Positions 17,151-26,600 of a stretch of DNA of 64,000 nt are shown here, piece after piece. The notes under the pieces were generated by a model, which saw nothing but the letters and a program-made list of their open reading frames with translations, was not told the DNA's origin and did no database searches. The position numbers were made by a program, and so were the translations under genes. Source of the DNA: Acinetobacter modestus (lineage in GTDB: Bacteria; Pseudomonadota; Gammaproteobacteria; Pseudomonadales; Moraxellaceae); contig NZ_BMDV01000002.1 of assembly GCF_014636095.1 (NCBI RefSeq), positions 567,724 through 631,723 of the forward strand, given 5' to 3'. The number at the start of each line of letters is the position of its first letter. Position 1 is the first letter of the stretch.

Positions 17151-18046
17151 TGCGAATTGCGATATTGGCAACCAATAAAATCATTTCTGCGTCTGAATTG
17201 ATGATTGCAACACTAAGAACTGATCTTGTTCCTGTGCCTGTCAGTATCGAGTTTGCAGTCAAGTATACAAAGGAACTCAATGATCAATTGGTGGATGGGG
17301 CTGAAATCATAGTGAATGATATTCCATATCCATTTGAGATCGTTTACTCACATCCTGTTAAGTCTCAGACGATTAAAGATAATTCTCGAATTGGCGCGAT
17401 TTCATGTATCGCCGTGTTCAAAGGCTGCAAAAAGATATTAGAGCAGACAAAAAAGGCTGTGATTTTGGAGCAGACTTCTTTTAATGCTGCATATCGTGCA
17501 TGTGGTGCCTCTAATATTCGCTTGGGTGATGATATACCTTTACCTGAATTTATTTGTCTCAACGGTACCTTGATTTCAGAGCGTATAGCACTTTATTTAC
17601 AACAAGAAGCTGCGGTGATTTGTTTCAAAGAAACAAAGATTTGTATTTTAAAACTCGATGCGCTTTTTAAACAAGTAGCCGTTCTGAAATTAGATCCTAG
17701 TGAAATCCAATGGTTTAACAGCGATCAAATTGAGAAGTTTCAAAAGTCCTCTTATGTCTCAGTTGATCAAGATGGTTCAACTGTTATTGGGGACGATACG
17801 ACGACAAAAGGACAATCAGTTGTTCAAAAAGCTGGTCTTGATGCACGACAGTTAAAGAATCTTGAAAAGGTACTAATTCCGCGTGGCGTGGTTCATCGTT
17901 CGTTAAGTCTTGAAGTAAACGCTGGCGATATAGTCGAAGTAGAACATAAGAAATATGTGATTTTGACAGCAGCTCATGAAGTAGAAACAGGTGCTATTGG
18001 TGGCAATGTCGGTTCAACAACAAAGCTTTGGTTAGCAAGTTTATAG
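17150..18046 (+). CDS. Baseplate hub-like protein
   Basis: A 298-residue protein; ATG 17150 overlaps the previous stop and follows a GGGGG stretch. Its length, strand-rich N-terminal half (VPVPVSIEFAVKY, then YPFEIVYSHPVKSQ) and position directly before the spike gene fit hub proteins of the P2 gpD / T4 gp27 type, which trimerise to join tube and spike. This is inferred from layout and general composition, not from a diagnostic motif. Confidence 0.5.
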   Translation: MRIAILATNKIISASELMIATLRTDLVPVPVSIEFAVKYTKELNDQLVDGAEIIVNDIPYPFEIVYSHPVKSQTIKDNSRIGAISCIAVFKGCKKILEQTKKAVILEQTSFNAAYRACGASNIRLGDDIPLPEFICLNGTLISERIALYLQQEAAVICFKETKICILKLDALFKQVAVLKLDPSEIQWFNSDQIEKFQKSSYVSVDQDGSTVIGDDTTTKGQSVVQKAGLDARQLKNLEKVLIPRGVVHRSLSLEVNAGDIVEVEHKKYVILTAAHEVETGAIGGNVGSTTKLWLASL

Positions 18047-18052
18047 GTGACG

Positions 18053-18529
18053 ATGATGAACGGTTTTAAAAAAGCAAGAATCCTCAGTTACGATGCGCAA
18101 AACCGAACTGCAAAGATTCATATACCCGGTCTTACCGATGGCGCAAGTACGGGCTTAACAGCAACTTTTGCTTATCCCGTTGGTGATAGTGATAAAGATA
18201 CTGAGCGCGAAATTTTAGAGGGAGAGGATGTTTATATCTTCTTTGAAAATAATGAGCAATCGCGTCCTGTCATCGCATTCTATAGCAGTCATAGCAAAGG
18301 TGCGGTGGTCGATACACGCCGTATACGACAAGAGAATATCGAGCTTTTAGCGCGTAGCAAGGCAACCATTGAAGCGCCTTCAATTCATTTGAGAGGTGAA
18401 ACGAAGATTACAGGCAACGAACAAGTCACTGGAAACGTCATCGTTGGTTCTGGTGCAACAGGCGTATTTTCAAATGTATTTGGGAAAACGCTAACCATAG
18501 CAGATGGCATTGTGATTCAAATTTCATAA
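18053..18529 (+). CDS. Baseplate spike protein (gpV/gp5-like)
   Basis: A 158-residue protein starting at ATG 18053 or the adjacent ATG 18056, behind AGGTGA. Residues 5-85 form an OB-fold-like region (KKARILSYDAQNRTAKIHIPG, later EGEDVYIFFEN and RPVIAFYSSHSKG). Residues 95-158 are a repetitive beta segment (GETKITGNEQVTGNVIVGSG) of the kind that forms a triple-stranded helix in membrane-piercing spikes. No lysozyme domain is present. It lies between the hub-like gene and a helical partner. Confidence 0.65.
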   Translation: MMNGFKKARILSYDAQNRTAKIHIPGLTDGASTGLTATFAYPVGDSDKDTEREILEGEDVYIFFENNEQSRPVIAFYSSHSKGAVVDTRRIRQENIELLARSKATIEAPSIHLRGETKITGNEQVTGNVIVGSGATGVFSNVFGKTLTIADGIVIQIS

Positions 18530-18546
18530 AATTTTAAAGGTGATGT

Positions 18547-18960
18547 ATGAGTGAATTAAATGTTCAATATCTTCAATCATTAGAAGATCATATCAATGCT
18601 GTGCAGACTTGCGAAGATCTTCAAAAGGCGGTAGATACCGTGATGAATGCTTTAGGTGATCAATTGCAAGCCTTGACCGATGAATTAGAAATAGTTGGGG
18701 CGATTCAGGAATTATTAGAAATCCCGAACAACCTTGCAAAAGTTATTACGTGGATCCAAAAATATATTGAATTGGTTTTGTCACCAATGTACCAGCCATA
18801 TTTAAAATGTGCAGCGCAAATTGCTCAATTAATAGCTAAAATTCAGCAACTGCAAGCCACTATCATGGATAAGATGAATTCAATTACTAATTGTTCTGTG
18901 AATATTCCAGCGATTAATTTCCCTGAAATTATTCCCCCTGTAGTGCCGACCGTACCTTAA
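18547..18960 (+). CDS. Helical phage protein with Pro-rich tail
   Basis: A 137-residue protein, almost entirely helical with heptad-like leucines and isoleucines (LEDHINAVQTCEDLQKAVDT, later IAQLIAKIQQLQATI), ending in a Pro/Ile-rich tail (FPEIIPPVVPTVP). A good GGTGA site precedes the ATG. It is the last gene of the tube-hub-spike unit. It may be a baseplate or chaperone-like protein; function unknown. Confidence 0.5.
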   Translation: MSELNVQYLQSLEDHINAVQTCEDLQKAVDTVMNALGDQLQALTDELEIVGAIQELLEIPNNLAKVITWIQKYIELVLSPMYQPYLKCAAQIAQLIAKIQQLQATIMDKMNSITNCSVNIPAINFPEIIPPVVPTVP

Positions 18961-18967
18961 TTTTGTT

Positions 18968-19039
18968 ATTGGAACGACCAAACATTCAAGCCAATTAACT
19001 TAGCCAAAATTACGTTAATTCTTAAATTTTGGCTTAATT
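18968..19039 (+). promoter_or_regulatory. GGAAC leader, copy 8 (portal gene)
   Basis: ATTGGAAC at 18968-18975, with GGAAC starting 69 nt before ATG 19040. A perfect 10-bp hairpin (AGCCAAAATT 19002-19011 with AATTTTGGCT 19025-19034) ends 5 nt before the ATG, leaving no Shine-Dalgarno sequence. Confidence 0.65.
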
Positions 19040-20584
19040 ATGGCTGCTTCAGACATCCTTTCTTTGTTGTTGGGAACAAATGCGAATAGCATCCCTCAGC
19101 AAGTGGTTGATGCTAACCAAGAAGTCATGGCGCAAATGTATGATTCCGTTGCGCCTTTTTCGCTTGGGACACATACAACACAGGAAAACAAGAAAAGAAC
19201 ACGTAAAGAAATTCTGACCAAGTGGGAGCAAATGCTAAAGTTCGCTCCCGTAGCAGAGGGCATTGGTATTCATGTCATGGCTGCACTTGGAGGTGATACA
19301 CATACGGGCCAACAAATATTTATTACGCCTACAGAGCGATTGCGTGGGGAAATAGGCAAAACTGAAAAAGCGCAATTAGAAAAACTACAAAAGCGTATCA
19401 AACCAATAGAAACTATCATAAATAAATACATCACGAAGCTATGTTCTGAAGGTATTTCCTTTGGGGATGCATATGCCCGTGTATATGGTAAAAAGGGAGT
19501 AGGCGTTACTGACTTACTTAGTAATGAATATACTTATGCGCCACAAATACAGGCATTTGAGCAAGGTAGTAAGACAGTCGCTTACTTTGCACTGAATCCA
19601 AAAAACTGGTCCAAAGTCATGACTAAGTTGAATCACACACAGATGGTTCGGATGAAGTTGCCACGGATTCAAAATGTACCGCAATTTGATCCAGTTGAAG
19701 CTAGTTTAATTTCTCAAATGCTTGAAGGTGATAATCCAGAAGAATTGCCGATCTTACCTGCACAGGTCGGTGGCTCATTTCTCTATTCAATTGAGAAAAC
19801 CTATGATGATGTCATCCTTGCCTTAACCACGATGAACAGTCAGCAAGTTGCTGATGCAGTCAATCAAATGTTTTTGACGCTGAACATGGCTGGTATGCCT
19901 CCAGCACAACGTGATGCTTATATCCGTGGTCTTGAGGGAATGCTAAAAGATCATGAGAAGTTCGTGAAAAATGCAATGGAAGGCGGTGAGGGCATTTGGA
20001 ATACCAAATATCACGTTTTACCGACATGGGATGAAAAGCAGATTCTTAATCCTGTGGGGGATATTAAAGGCCAACGTAATTCTCCAGTAAATATCGAAAC
20101 CTTTATGATCAATGTCCGTCTACTTATGGGCGGTATTGGCCTTGATCCTTCAATGGTGGGCTGGGCTGATATGCTTTCTGGTGGAATTGGAGATGGGGCA
20201 TCCTTTCATACCTCAAGTCAAATCATGCGCCGTTCCATGTATATTCGCCAATCGGCTGTTCAATTCGCCAATGATATTATGCATATCGATTGGGGTTATT
20301 GTTATAACGAGCAATTTGAAGCAGGTGAATTAGATTATCCGTGGCAAATTGAGTTTTCTAGTACCCAGTCAGCAGCTGTGACAGAAGAAAATATCAATAA
20401 ACAAACGCAGATGAATACATCCTTGCTTAAAATTCAAGTCATTAACTCACTCAAAGAATCCGATTTAAGTGAGGAAACGATGCAATATATTTTAGAAAAA
20501 GATGCTGGTTTTAACTATGACGATTCATGTCGAATAGCAGCTGATATTGCGAAATCTCGTCTCAATGGACAGGGTGAACAATAA
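19040..20584 (+). CDS. Portal protein
   Basis: A 514-residue protein consistent with the dodecameric portal at the DNA-entry vertex. The N-terminal half has a mixed region with KKRTRKEILTKWEQMLKFAP and APVAEGIGIHVMAALGG. A long acidic/helical middle (about 220-310) fits the clip and stem, and VNIETFMINVRLLMGGIGLDP (about 350) with the following Ser/Gly-rich loop and helices fits the wing/crown. The assignment rests on length and pattern. The gene ends with a one-base overlap with the next. Confidence 0.6.
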   Translation: MAASDILSLLLGTNANSIPQQVVDANQEVMAQMYDSVAPFSLGTHTTQENKKRTRKEILTKWEQMLKFAPVAEGIGIHVMAALGGDTHTGQQIFITPTERLRGEIGKTEKAQLEKLQKRIKPIETIINKYITKLCSEGISFGDAYARVYGKKGVGVTDLLSNEYTYAPQIQAFEQGSKTVAYFALNPKNWSKVMTKLNHTQMVRMKLPRIQNVPQFDPVEASLISQMLEGDNPEELPILPAQVGGSFLYSIEKTYDDVILALTTMNSQQVADAVNQMFLTLNMAGMPPAQRDAYIRGLEGMLKDHEKFVKNAMEGGEGIWNTKYHVLPTWDEKQILNPVGDIKGQRNSPVNIETFMINVRLLMGGIGLDPSMVGWADMLSGGIGDGASFHTSSQIMRRSMYIRQSAVQFANDIMHIDWGYCYNEQFEAGELDYPWQIEFSSTQSAAVTEENINKQTQMNTSLLKIQVINSLKESDLSEETMQYILEKDAGFNYDDSCRIAADIAKSRLNGQGEQ

Positions 20585-21297
20585 TGACTTTACACTTAAA
20601 TATTTCTAAAGGTCGAAATACAAGTGGTGTATGGACTGGAATGCCAATCGATGAGGCTTTAAGGCAATACCAGAAAATTTACAGTTGGGGGACGTTATCT
20701 TCATTACATTATGGTGTATGGCTTGAACCATTCGATGAGGACGGGAAAATAGCAAAAGAGTCAATTGAACTGATTGACTCATATGATTTAACGCATCAAG
20801 AGGCTGGAAATTTCAATGCATTTGAAAAAGGAGAAAAAGGATTTTTAGCTGGTACTAAAATCGAAAGTATTCCATTGATGGATAACACAAAATTGCCTTG
20901 GCTTTGTCAGAGTTTGGATTTATCTGTTTTAGATGCTCAAACAGATAGCGTACAAATTGGTGCATTTCAACTCAATCACATCACTGGAAATAGTTCGGGT
21001 GAAATATCAATTCCATTCATTGAAACACGTAATGCATCAATTCTGAATAGCGCTTTGGCAATAAAAGCGATCATGTTTCCTGATGGTGAGGATGGGGGGA
21101 CGCAAGCTTTACCAAATGATTATTTGATGCGTATGACAATTTACATTTACGATAAACATAGTATTTCTACACGAGTGTTTGAGGTCCAGCATTTAGTCGC
21201 CTTACAAACAGGAAGTATTCCACTTGATGCCACGAATCGAAATGGAGTCGGTATCGTCACGCTGAATTTTATAAAGATGTTCCCAATGTTGAAATGA
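20584..21297 (+). CDS. Phage structural protein, unknown role
   Basis: A 237-residue beta-rich soluble protein whose ATG overlaps the portal stop by one base, so it is translationally coupled to the portal. It contains ISWG-like aromatic strands (YSWGTLSSLHYGVWLEPFDE) and a C-terminal VGIVTLNFIKMFPM. It may be a head-tail connector or neck protein given its partner, but I see no family signature. Confidence 0.45.
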   Translation: MTLHLNISKGRNTSGVWTGMPIDEALRQYQKIYSWGTLSSLHYGVWLEPFDEDGKIAKESIELIDSYDLTHQEAGNFNAFEKGEKGFLAGTKIESIPLMDNTKLPWLCQSLDLSVLDAQTDSVQIGAFQLNHITGNSSGEISIPFIETRNASILNSALAIKAIMFPDGEDGGTQALPNDYLMRMTIYIYDKHSISTRVFEVQHLVALQTGSIPLDATNRNGVGIVTLNFIKMFPMLK

Positions 21298-21374
21298 TTG
21301 GAACAGCTCAAGAAGAATCATTTATTTAAGTGCAAAAATTGTCTCAATCAGAAAAATATTGAGGCATTTTTTCA
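21297..21374 (+). promoter_or_regulatory. GGAAC leader, copy 9 (DarA-like gene)
   Basis: ATTGGAAC at 21297-21304 overlaps the upstream stop, with GGAAC starting 75 nt before ATG 21375. A terminator-like hairpin (TGTCTCAAT 21340-21348 with ATTGAGGCA 21358-21366) plus six T ends two bases before the ATG. No Shine-Dalgarno sequence is visible. Confidence 0.65.
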
Positions 21375-23276
21375 ATGCGAAATATCGACATATTTACTTT
21401 ATTACATGAACCACACACTAGCCGTTTAGTACAGGGTTTTGATTCTGTGAATAGTGGTGCTTGTTCAATTGGAGTAGTCAAAGGGCAATGCCGTCAACTT
21501 AATGCGATTTTGACAGAATCGGCAACGGAAGAAGATCAGTGGCGTATTGTAAATTTGAAGGGTTCAATCAATAGCATTGCAGCCTTTGATTCAGTTGCCG
21601 TTTTGGGTGCTGTTGATAATGATCATGCCAGTGCATTAGCACAAATGCAGTTTGGGCGTATGTTTGATGCCATTGAAGATGATGTAATTGAAACTAATAC
21701 CAACGGTCTATTGCGACATTTAGCAACACCGCAATTTCATAAGCATAAGCAACTTATTCATCGAGATCATTTAGTCGCATTGCAAGATATTCCATGTGCT
21801 GTATTACCAGGATGGGACGGTATCGAACTAACAACACATGAAGGAAAAACAGCAAATCTACTATTAGACATGCAACTTCATGATGACAATACCGAACTAT
21901 TATCGAGTTTTGATGGGTTAGCCAATTTGCTTGAATCAATTGGAGTAGAACATCCTGATTTTGATTCAATCATTGTTGAGTATCAATATCTCGATAAGTT
22001 AATTGATATGCTGCATACAGCTATGCAGACAGCGTCTAAAGGCGGTGTAAAGGTTCTAAATGTAGATCGTAGTGAAAAGCCATTTCGACACAAAAAAGTG
22101 CTGAATGTCGCCGTTTCTTATGATTTTGAAGATGGGCAATCCATTACGATTCTATTCCATAATCCTGATCGTGACGCAAAACGGATTTCGCCACAAGACA
22201 CTTTATTGTCGTGGAAGATTCTTATGAATAAGCGTGATGTAACAGGCGTGATTCAGCCCAACCAAGGTGAAGGTATTGCATTACCTGTACTTGCTGGACG
22301 TGTTGTTAAATTGATTAATCAGAACAGTGCACGGTTTAAACGTACTCAAGCTAAGAAAGCTGAAAGTGCGCAAACTTTAGCTGATACTGAACAACGTATT
22401 GCAGACAAGCAAAATCAAAAGACCGCTTTATCTTCAGAAATTCAGGGGCTGCTTGATCAAATTGATGGTTTAAATAAGCAAAATAATGGTCAAGCACCAA
22501 ATGCTGATACTGATGCAGTGGTAAATACTGAACAATCTGCAAATACAAAAGCTGTGACAAAAGCAGAAGCTCGTCAAATTTATGATGCTTTAGATATTCG
22601 ACATCGTTGGTTGACGGGTGGTACCACGGAAGAATTCTATAACCAGAATTATCCAACTGGAATTAGCGAAGCGCTTACAGATGCAAAAAATCTACTTGAA
22701 CGTCCATTTGGAAAAGTTGCATTGGCAAATGGATTAAAAGATTCAATTGAACGAATGATTGCAACTGTAGAAAAGACAATTGAGCGCTGGAATAAAGGCT
22801 TAAGTGAGGATTCATCAAAAGCCAAAACCTATCCGCCCATTGAGAATTTAGGCAATGGTTATTACAAAGCATTCAAAAACGATAAAAAGCTTGATGATTG
22901 GACAGCCCATATCAATACAAATGGTGAATGGGAAGTTTCAGCAAACAATGCCTCATCTCGAGCATGGAACAATGGCTATGGGGCACCACGTTTCTTTAAA
23001 ACAATTGAAGAAATGATTGCCAAATACCCAGCATTTGCTGCTTTACCTGCAATGTTACCCACAGATGATAATGCAAACGCTAATAGCAATAATGATGATG
23101 CAGACTATCTGAATAAAGTCATTAAGGGTGAGGTTGATTTTTCTAAAGCTAGTGAAGTTGAAAGTCAACTAGAATCAATTGGCAGTCGCTTAACACCTGA
23201 AACCAATGATCTATTTGAACAGGCTGTTTCAGCTTATTCAATGTATCAAGTCAATCAAGCTGCTTCAGTCAATTAA
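21375..23276 (+). CDS. DarA-like injected anti-restriction (polyvalent) protein
   Basis: A 633-residue protein. Residues about 235-320 (KPFRHKKVLNVAVSYDFEDG, later IALPVLAGRVVKLINQNSARF) match my memory of the DarA N-terminal domain of phage P1-type 'defence against restriction' proteins. A coiled coil follows (about 320-375), then an Asn/Asp-rich linker and a C-terminal region of about 200 residues. The N-terminus contains QGFDSVNS (22-24) and AAFDSVAV (71-73), which I propose as head-protease sites. Such proteins are packaged in the head and enter the cell with the DNA. It leads the polyvalent block. Confidence 0.65.
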   Translation: MRNIDIFTLLHEPHTSRLVQGFDSVNSGACSIGVVKGQCRQLNAILTESATEEDQWRIVNLKGSINSIAAFDSVAVLGAVDNDHASALAQMQFGRMFDAIEDDVIETNTNGLLRHLATPQFHKHKQLIHRDHLVALQDIPCAVLPGWDGIELTTHEGKTANLLLDMQLHDDNTELLSSFDGLANLLESIGVEHPDFDSIIVEYQYLDKLIDMLHTAMQTASKGGVKVLNVDRSEKPFRHKKVLNVAVSYDFEDGQSITILFHNPDRDAKRISPQDTLLSWKILMNKRDVTGVIQPNQGEGIALPVLAGRVVKLINQNSARFKRTQAKKAESAQTLADTEQRIADKQNQKTALSSEIQGLLDQIDGLNKQNNGQAPNADTDAVVNTEQSANTKAVTKAEARQIYDALDIRHRWLTGGTTEEFYNQNYPTGISEALTDAKNLLERPFGKVALANGLKDSIERMIATVEKTIERWNKGLSEDSSKAKTYPPIENLGNGYYKAFKNDKKLDDWTAHINTNGEWEVSANNASSRAWNNGYGAPRFFKTIEEMIAKYPAFAALPAMLPTDDNANANSNNDDADYLNKVIKGEVDFSKASEVESQLESIGSRLTPETNDLFEQAVSAYSMYQVNQAASVN

Positions 23277-23289
23277 GGAATAGCAATAC

Positions 23290-23598
23290 ATGAATGCCTT
23301 AGAAAAATTAAAGCTCACGAAAGAACTACGTGCTTTACTTGAACAGATCCCGAATCTTAAGGGGATGGAAAAACTTCAAAGTACAAAACGATTGAGAGAA
23401 TTGATTGAGTTACTTGGCGGACAGGCGAATCAATCAGTCAATAAATTATTTCAGTCTATTATTGATGGTGACGTTAAAGTATCAATTGAATTACTTAAGC
23501 AAGTTCGTAGTGAAGCTGAAAAGAATTTGAATGATCCGTTATTGATTGAAGCCGTTAATGTCCTTATTACTCAAGTAAATGAGTTGGTTGGAACATAG
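23290..23598 (+). CDS. Small helical polyvalent-associated protein
   Basis: A 102-residue, entirely helical protein. Its repeated segments (KLKLTKELRALLEQIPNLKG, then QSTKRLRELIELLGG) resemble short helical modules often found attached to phage polyvalent proteins. Here the module is a separate gene between the DarA-like and DdrB-like genes, 13 nt after the former. Its final codons overlap the next GGAAC motif. Its role is presumably packaging or head targeting, but that is inference. Confidence 0.5.
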   Translation: MNALEKLKLTKELRALLEQIPNLKGMEKLQSTKRLRELIELLGGQANQSVNKLFQSIIDGDVKVSIELLKQVRSEAEKNLNDPLLIEAVNVLITQVNELVGT

Positions 23599-23661
23599 CA
23601 AGCGAAACCCATTCTGAAGCTCTCAAAATAGTCCTAAATGGGCTATTTTTTTGTGCGTGAA
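23587..23661 (+). promoter_or_regulatory. GGAAC leader, copy 10 (DdrB-like gene)
   Basis: GTTGGAAC at 23587-23594 lies in the end of the upstream gene, with GGAAC starting 72 nt before ATG 23662. A hairpin (AAATAGTCC 23626-23634 with GGGCTATTT 23640-23648) and a T-run occupy what would otherwise look like an N-terminal extension starting at 23638. Confidence 0.65.
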
Positions 23662-26600
23662 ATGAGCAAAGTTAAAAATGTTACTAATGGATCAGAAGCG
23701 ATAAATGCTATAGATATACTTGCTGATTCCCTACAAAAATACCGTCAAGATAATTTCGACTTTCTATCTGGGGAACCAATAGCTGAGATTAAATCTGGGC
23801 TAATCCTGCCAGATGCAGAAGGCAAAATTATTAAAAATGCTATGCAGTGGTTAAGAGACTGGTTTGTTGAGAACAATCACGGGCAAGAATTTCTAAATGA
23901 GCAATTAGGAACTGTGATTATTGCACCCAGTGGCATTAAATCTGCAATGAGTCATAAGCCAAAGCAAATTGATATTCAAGGTTTACCAGCTTTACCCCTG
24001 ATCATTGATAAGGCCAGAGTCTTAAGCCGATCTATGGATGATGATGGTAAGCCACTTGAAAATATTATCGTTGCAGCACCAATTAAAATTGATAATCAAA
24101 AGTGCTATATGGTCGTGCGTTTGAGAAGACACACTGAAGATAAAAATGATAAACCAAGATTTTATACTCAGGCAATCATGATTGCTGAAGACAAAAAAAA
24201 GGGGAACATCCCTTCAGACCAAGTGGCTGGGCAAAATAATTTGCTTACCCAAAATGGAGGACGCTCCCGTCTTATTAATGTATTGCAAGATGCGTTGCAT
24301 GTCAATCCAGTAGTTGAGCCAATAAAAATAAAAGTTTATGGCTGGAAGGCTGTAGATATGGCTAAAAATTTGTCCTACGAACAATTAGAGATACTCACTC
24401 TGAAAACTCAAAAGGAACATTTAATTCCAGAAAATCAGAGGGTAGATATTAATATTTACGATAAAAAAGGGCGTAAAAAATTAGATGTTTTAAGTTGGGC
24501 TGTACATTACAAACTAAAAGAGCCGAAGACTAGCCAGAGTGAAAGTGATAAGCCGTTAGATCATGAAGATATATTGCGGATTAGAGAAAAATTTCAAAAA
24601 GATTATGAGCAAGGCGCATTTGATAGTGTAGATGGATTCGATTCAATCGAATTAGATAATCAGGATCTACTAGGTACAATAGACAAGTTGATCGAAGCGG
24701 TTGAAAACTATCATTTAGAAAATTCAAAATTCTTAACTAATAAGCCTACCAGCTCAAATCCGTCTGAGCAAATTAAAAACAAAATGGCCACGACCCTTAT
24801 GACCAGTCCGATCTTTGATAAATCAAAGGGTAGGATTGAAACTGGAGGTCGTGACCATCTATTAAATATACCTTATGATCCTTTGACTATCAATCATGCG
24901 TTCCGTGGTCGATCTAACAACGTCAAAACAGCCAAGGGTACTAAGGTATCAACTGTATTTGCAGTGTTAGAAGCTGATCAAGTGATTGCTTCACATACGG
25001 CTACAGGCGCTGAAAACCCTAGTTATCCTCAAGAACTACAACCACGAGATCGTAGTCGAGAATCTTCTCAAGCGTGGGTACAAAAAACTTCAAATACGCT
25101 TGATCCTGAAAGTCTTGGCCGATCAGGTCGTGCAGATACTGGTGCGCCTATCATTGGTGATGATCTGGTGGTTGAGTCTGGTAATGGACGTACTATGGCA
25201 ATTCAGCTTGCATATGAGCGCGGAAATGCTGATGAATACAAAGAATGGTTGATTGATGAAGCAGAATATTTTGGCTTTAGTGCGGATCAAATCAACCAAT
25301 TTAAACAGCCCATCCTTGTGCGTATTCGTACCTCTGAAATTGATCGTATTCAATTTACAGTAGAAGCCAATCAAGATGATAAGTTGTCCTTTAGTGCGAC
25401 TGAACGAGCAAAAACAGATGCAAGACGATTAGATGAGAACCTATTGTCATTGTTTACACCTGGTGAAGATGGCGACCTAATCACTGCAAGTAATCAGAAG
25501 TTTATCCAAGGATTTTTAAGGTCTTTAGGTGAAACGGAAGCAGCTCAATATATCGGGACAGATGGAAAGCCAACACAAGCATTAGTCACACGTATGAAAG
25601 CTGCAATATTCAGCAAAGCTTATAATGATGACCGACTTCTTGAAATGATGGCAGACCAAACGAAGCCAGATTTGCAAAATATGCTAAATGCATTAGGTGT
25701 AGCAGCTCCAAAATTTATTGAAGCGCAAGCCGTCAGCCGTGGTGACGTGCAGGATGTATCAAGTTCTATTGTTGATGGTATTGAGCAAGCACTTGATAAG
25801 CGAGTGACAAATGCAATTATTGATGCAGCGAATACGATCTTGGCAGCAAAGCAAAATGATCAAGATATTGTTGAATTTGTAAAACAACAGGGTTTATTTG
25901 GTGATCTTGGCGAAGGCGTGCCAGAGCTTGCAGTATTCTTATCTAAGAATAGTCGCAGCGCCAAAAAGATGAGTTTGCTATTCAAAGCAATGGCAGAGTT
26001 TGCAGAAAAAGAAGCGATTGATGGGCAAAACATGGGGCTTTTTGGTGAACCTGAACCTGTCAGCATCAAAGATGCAATCAATTACGCCGTGAAAGTGATT
26101 GAGGATAATTATGGTGATAATGCCAATCTGAGCATGTTTGATTCTATTGATTCACTTACGTCAATAGATGAAAAAGCACATGCTGCAGCTACATCACCTC
26201 ATAATGATTTAGACTTTCCAACAGCAGAACAAAAGCAATCTGGTGAATATCAAAAAGGGCATTTATCGATTGGTGATTTAAAAATTGCTATTGAGAATCC
26301 AGCAGGTTCAATCCGTTCAGGAACTGACCCTAACGGGAATGAATGGCAAATCACGATGAAGCATCACTATGGTTTTATTGAAAATACTACTGGTGCCGAT
26401 GGTGATGAAATTGATGTTTTTGTGAAAAATCATTTGGCCGTTGAACCTAAATGCGCCTATATCATCAAACAGTTAGATATTAACGGACAGTTCGATGAGC
26501 AAAAAGTCATTATTGGTGCTGAATCAGAAGAAGAAGCGAAGGAAATTTATTTATCAAATTATGAAAAGGGTTGGCAGGGCTTAGGAGGCATCAAGAAAAT

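Noticed and set aside
22351..22656. A 101-codon minus-strand frame inside the DarA-like gene
   Set aside because: Its Leu/His/Tyr/Gln composition is the usual antisense of Gln/Asn-rich coding sequence. There is no ribosome site or neighbour.
23638..23661. An earlier ATG (23638) as start of the DdrB-like gene
   Set aside because: The eight extra codons lie in a terminator-like hairpin and T-run. ATG 23662 gives the leader spacing seen in twelve other units.
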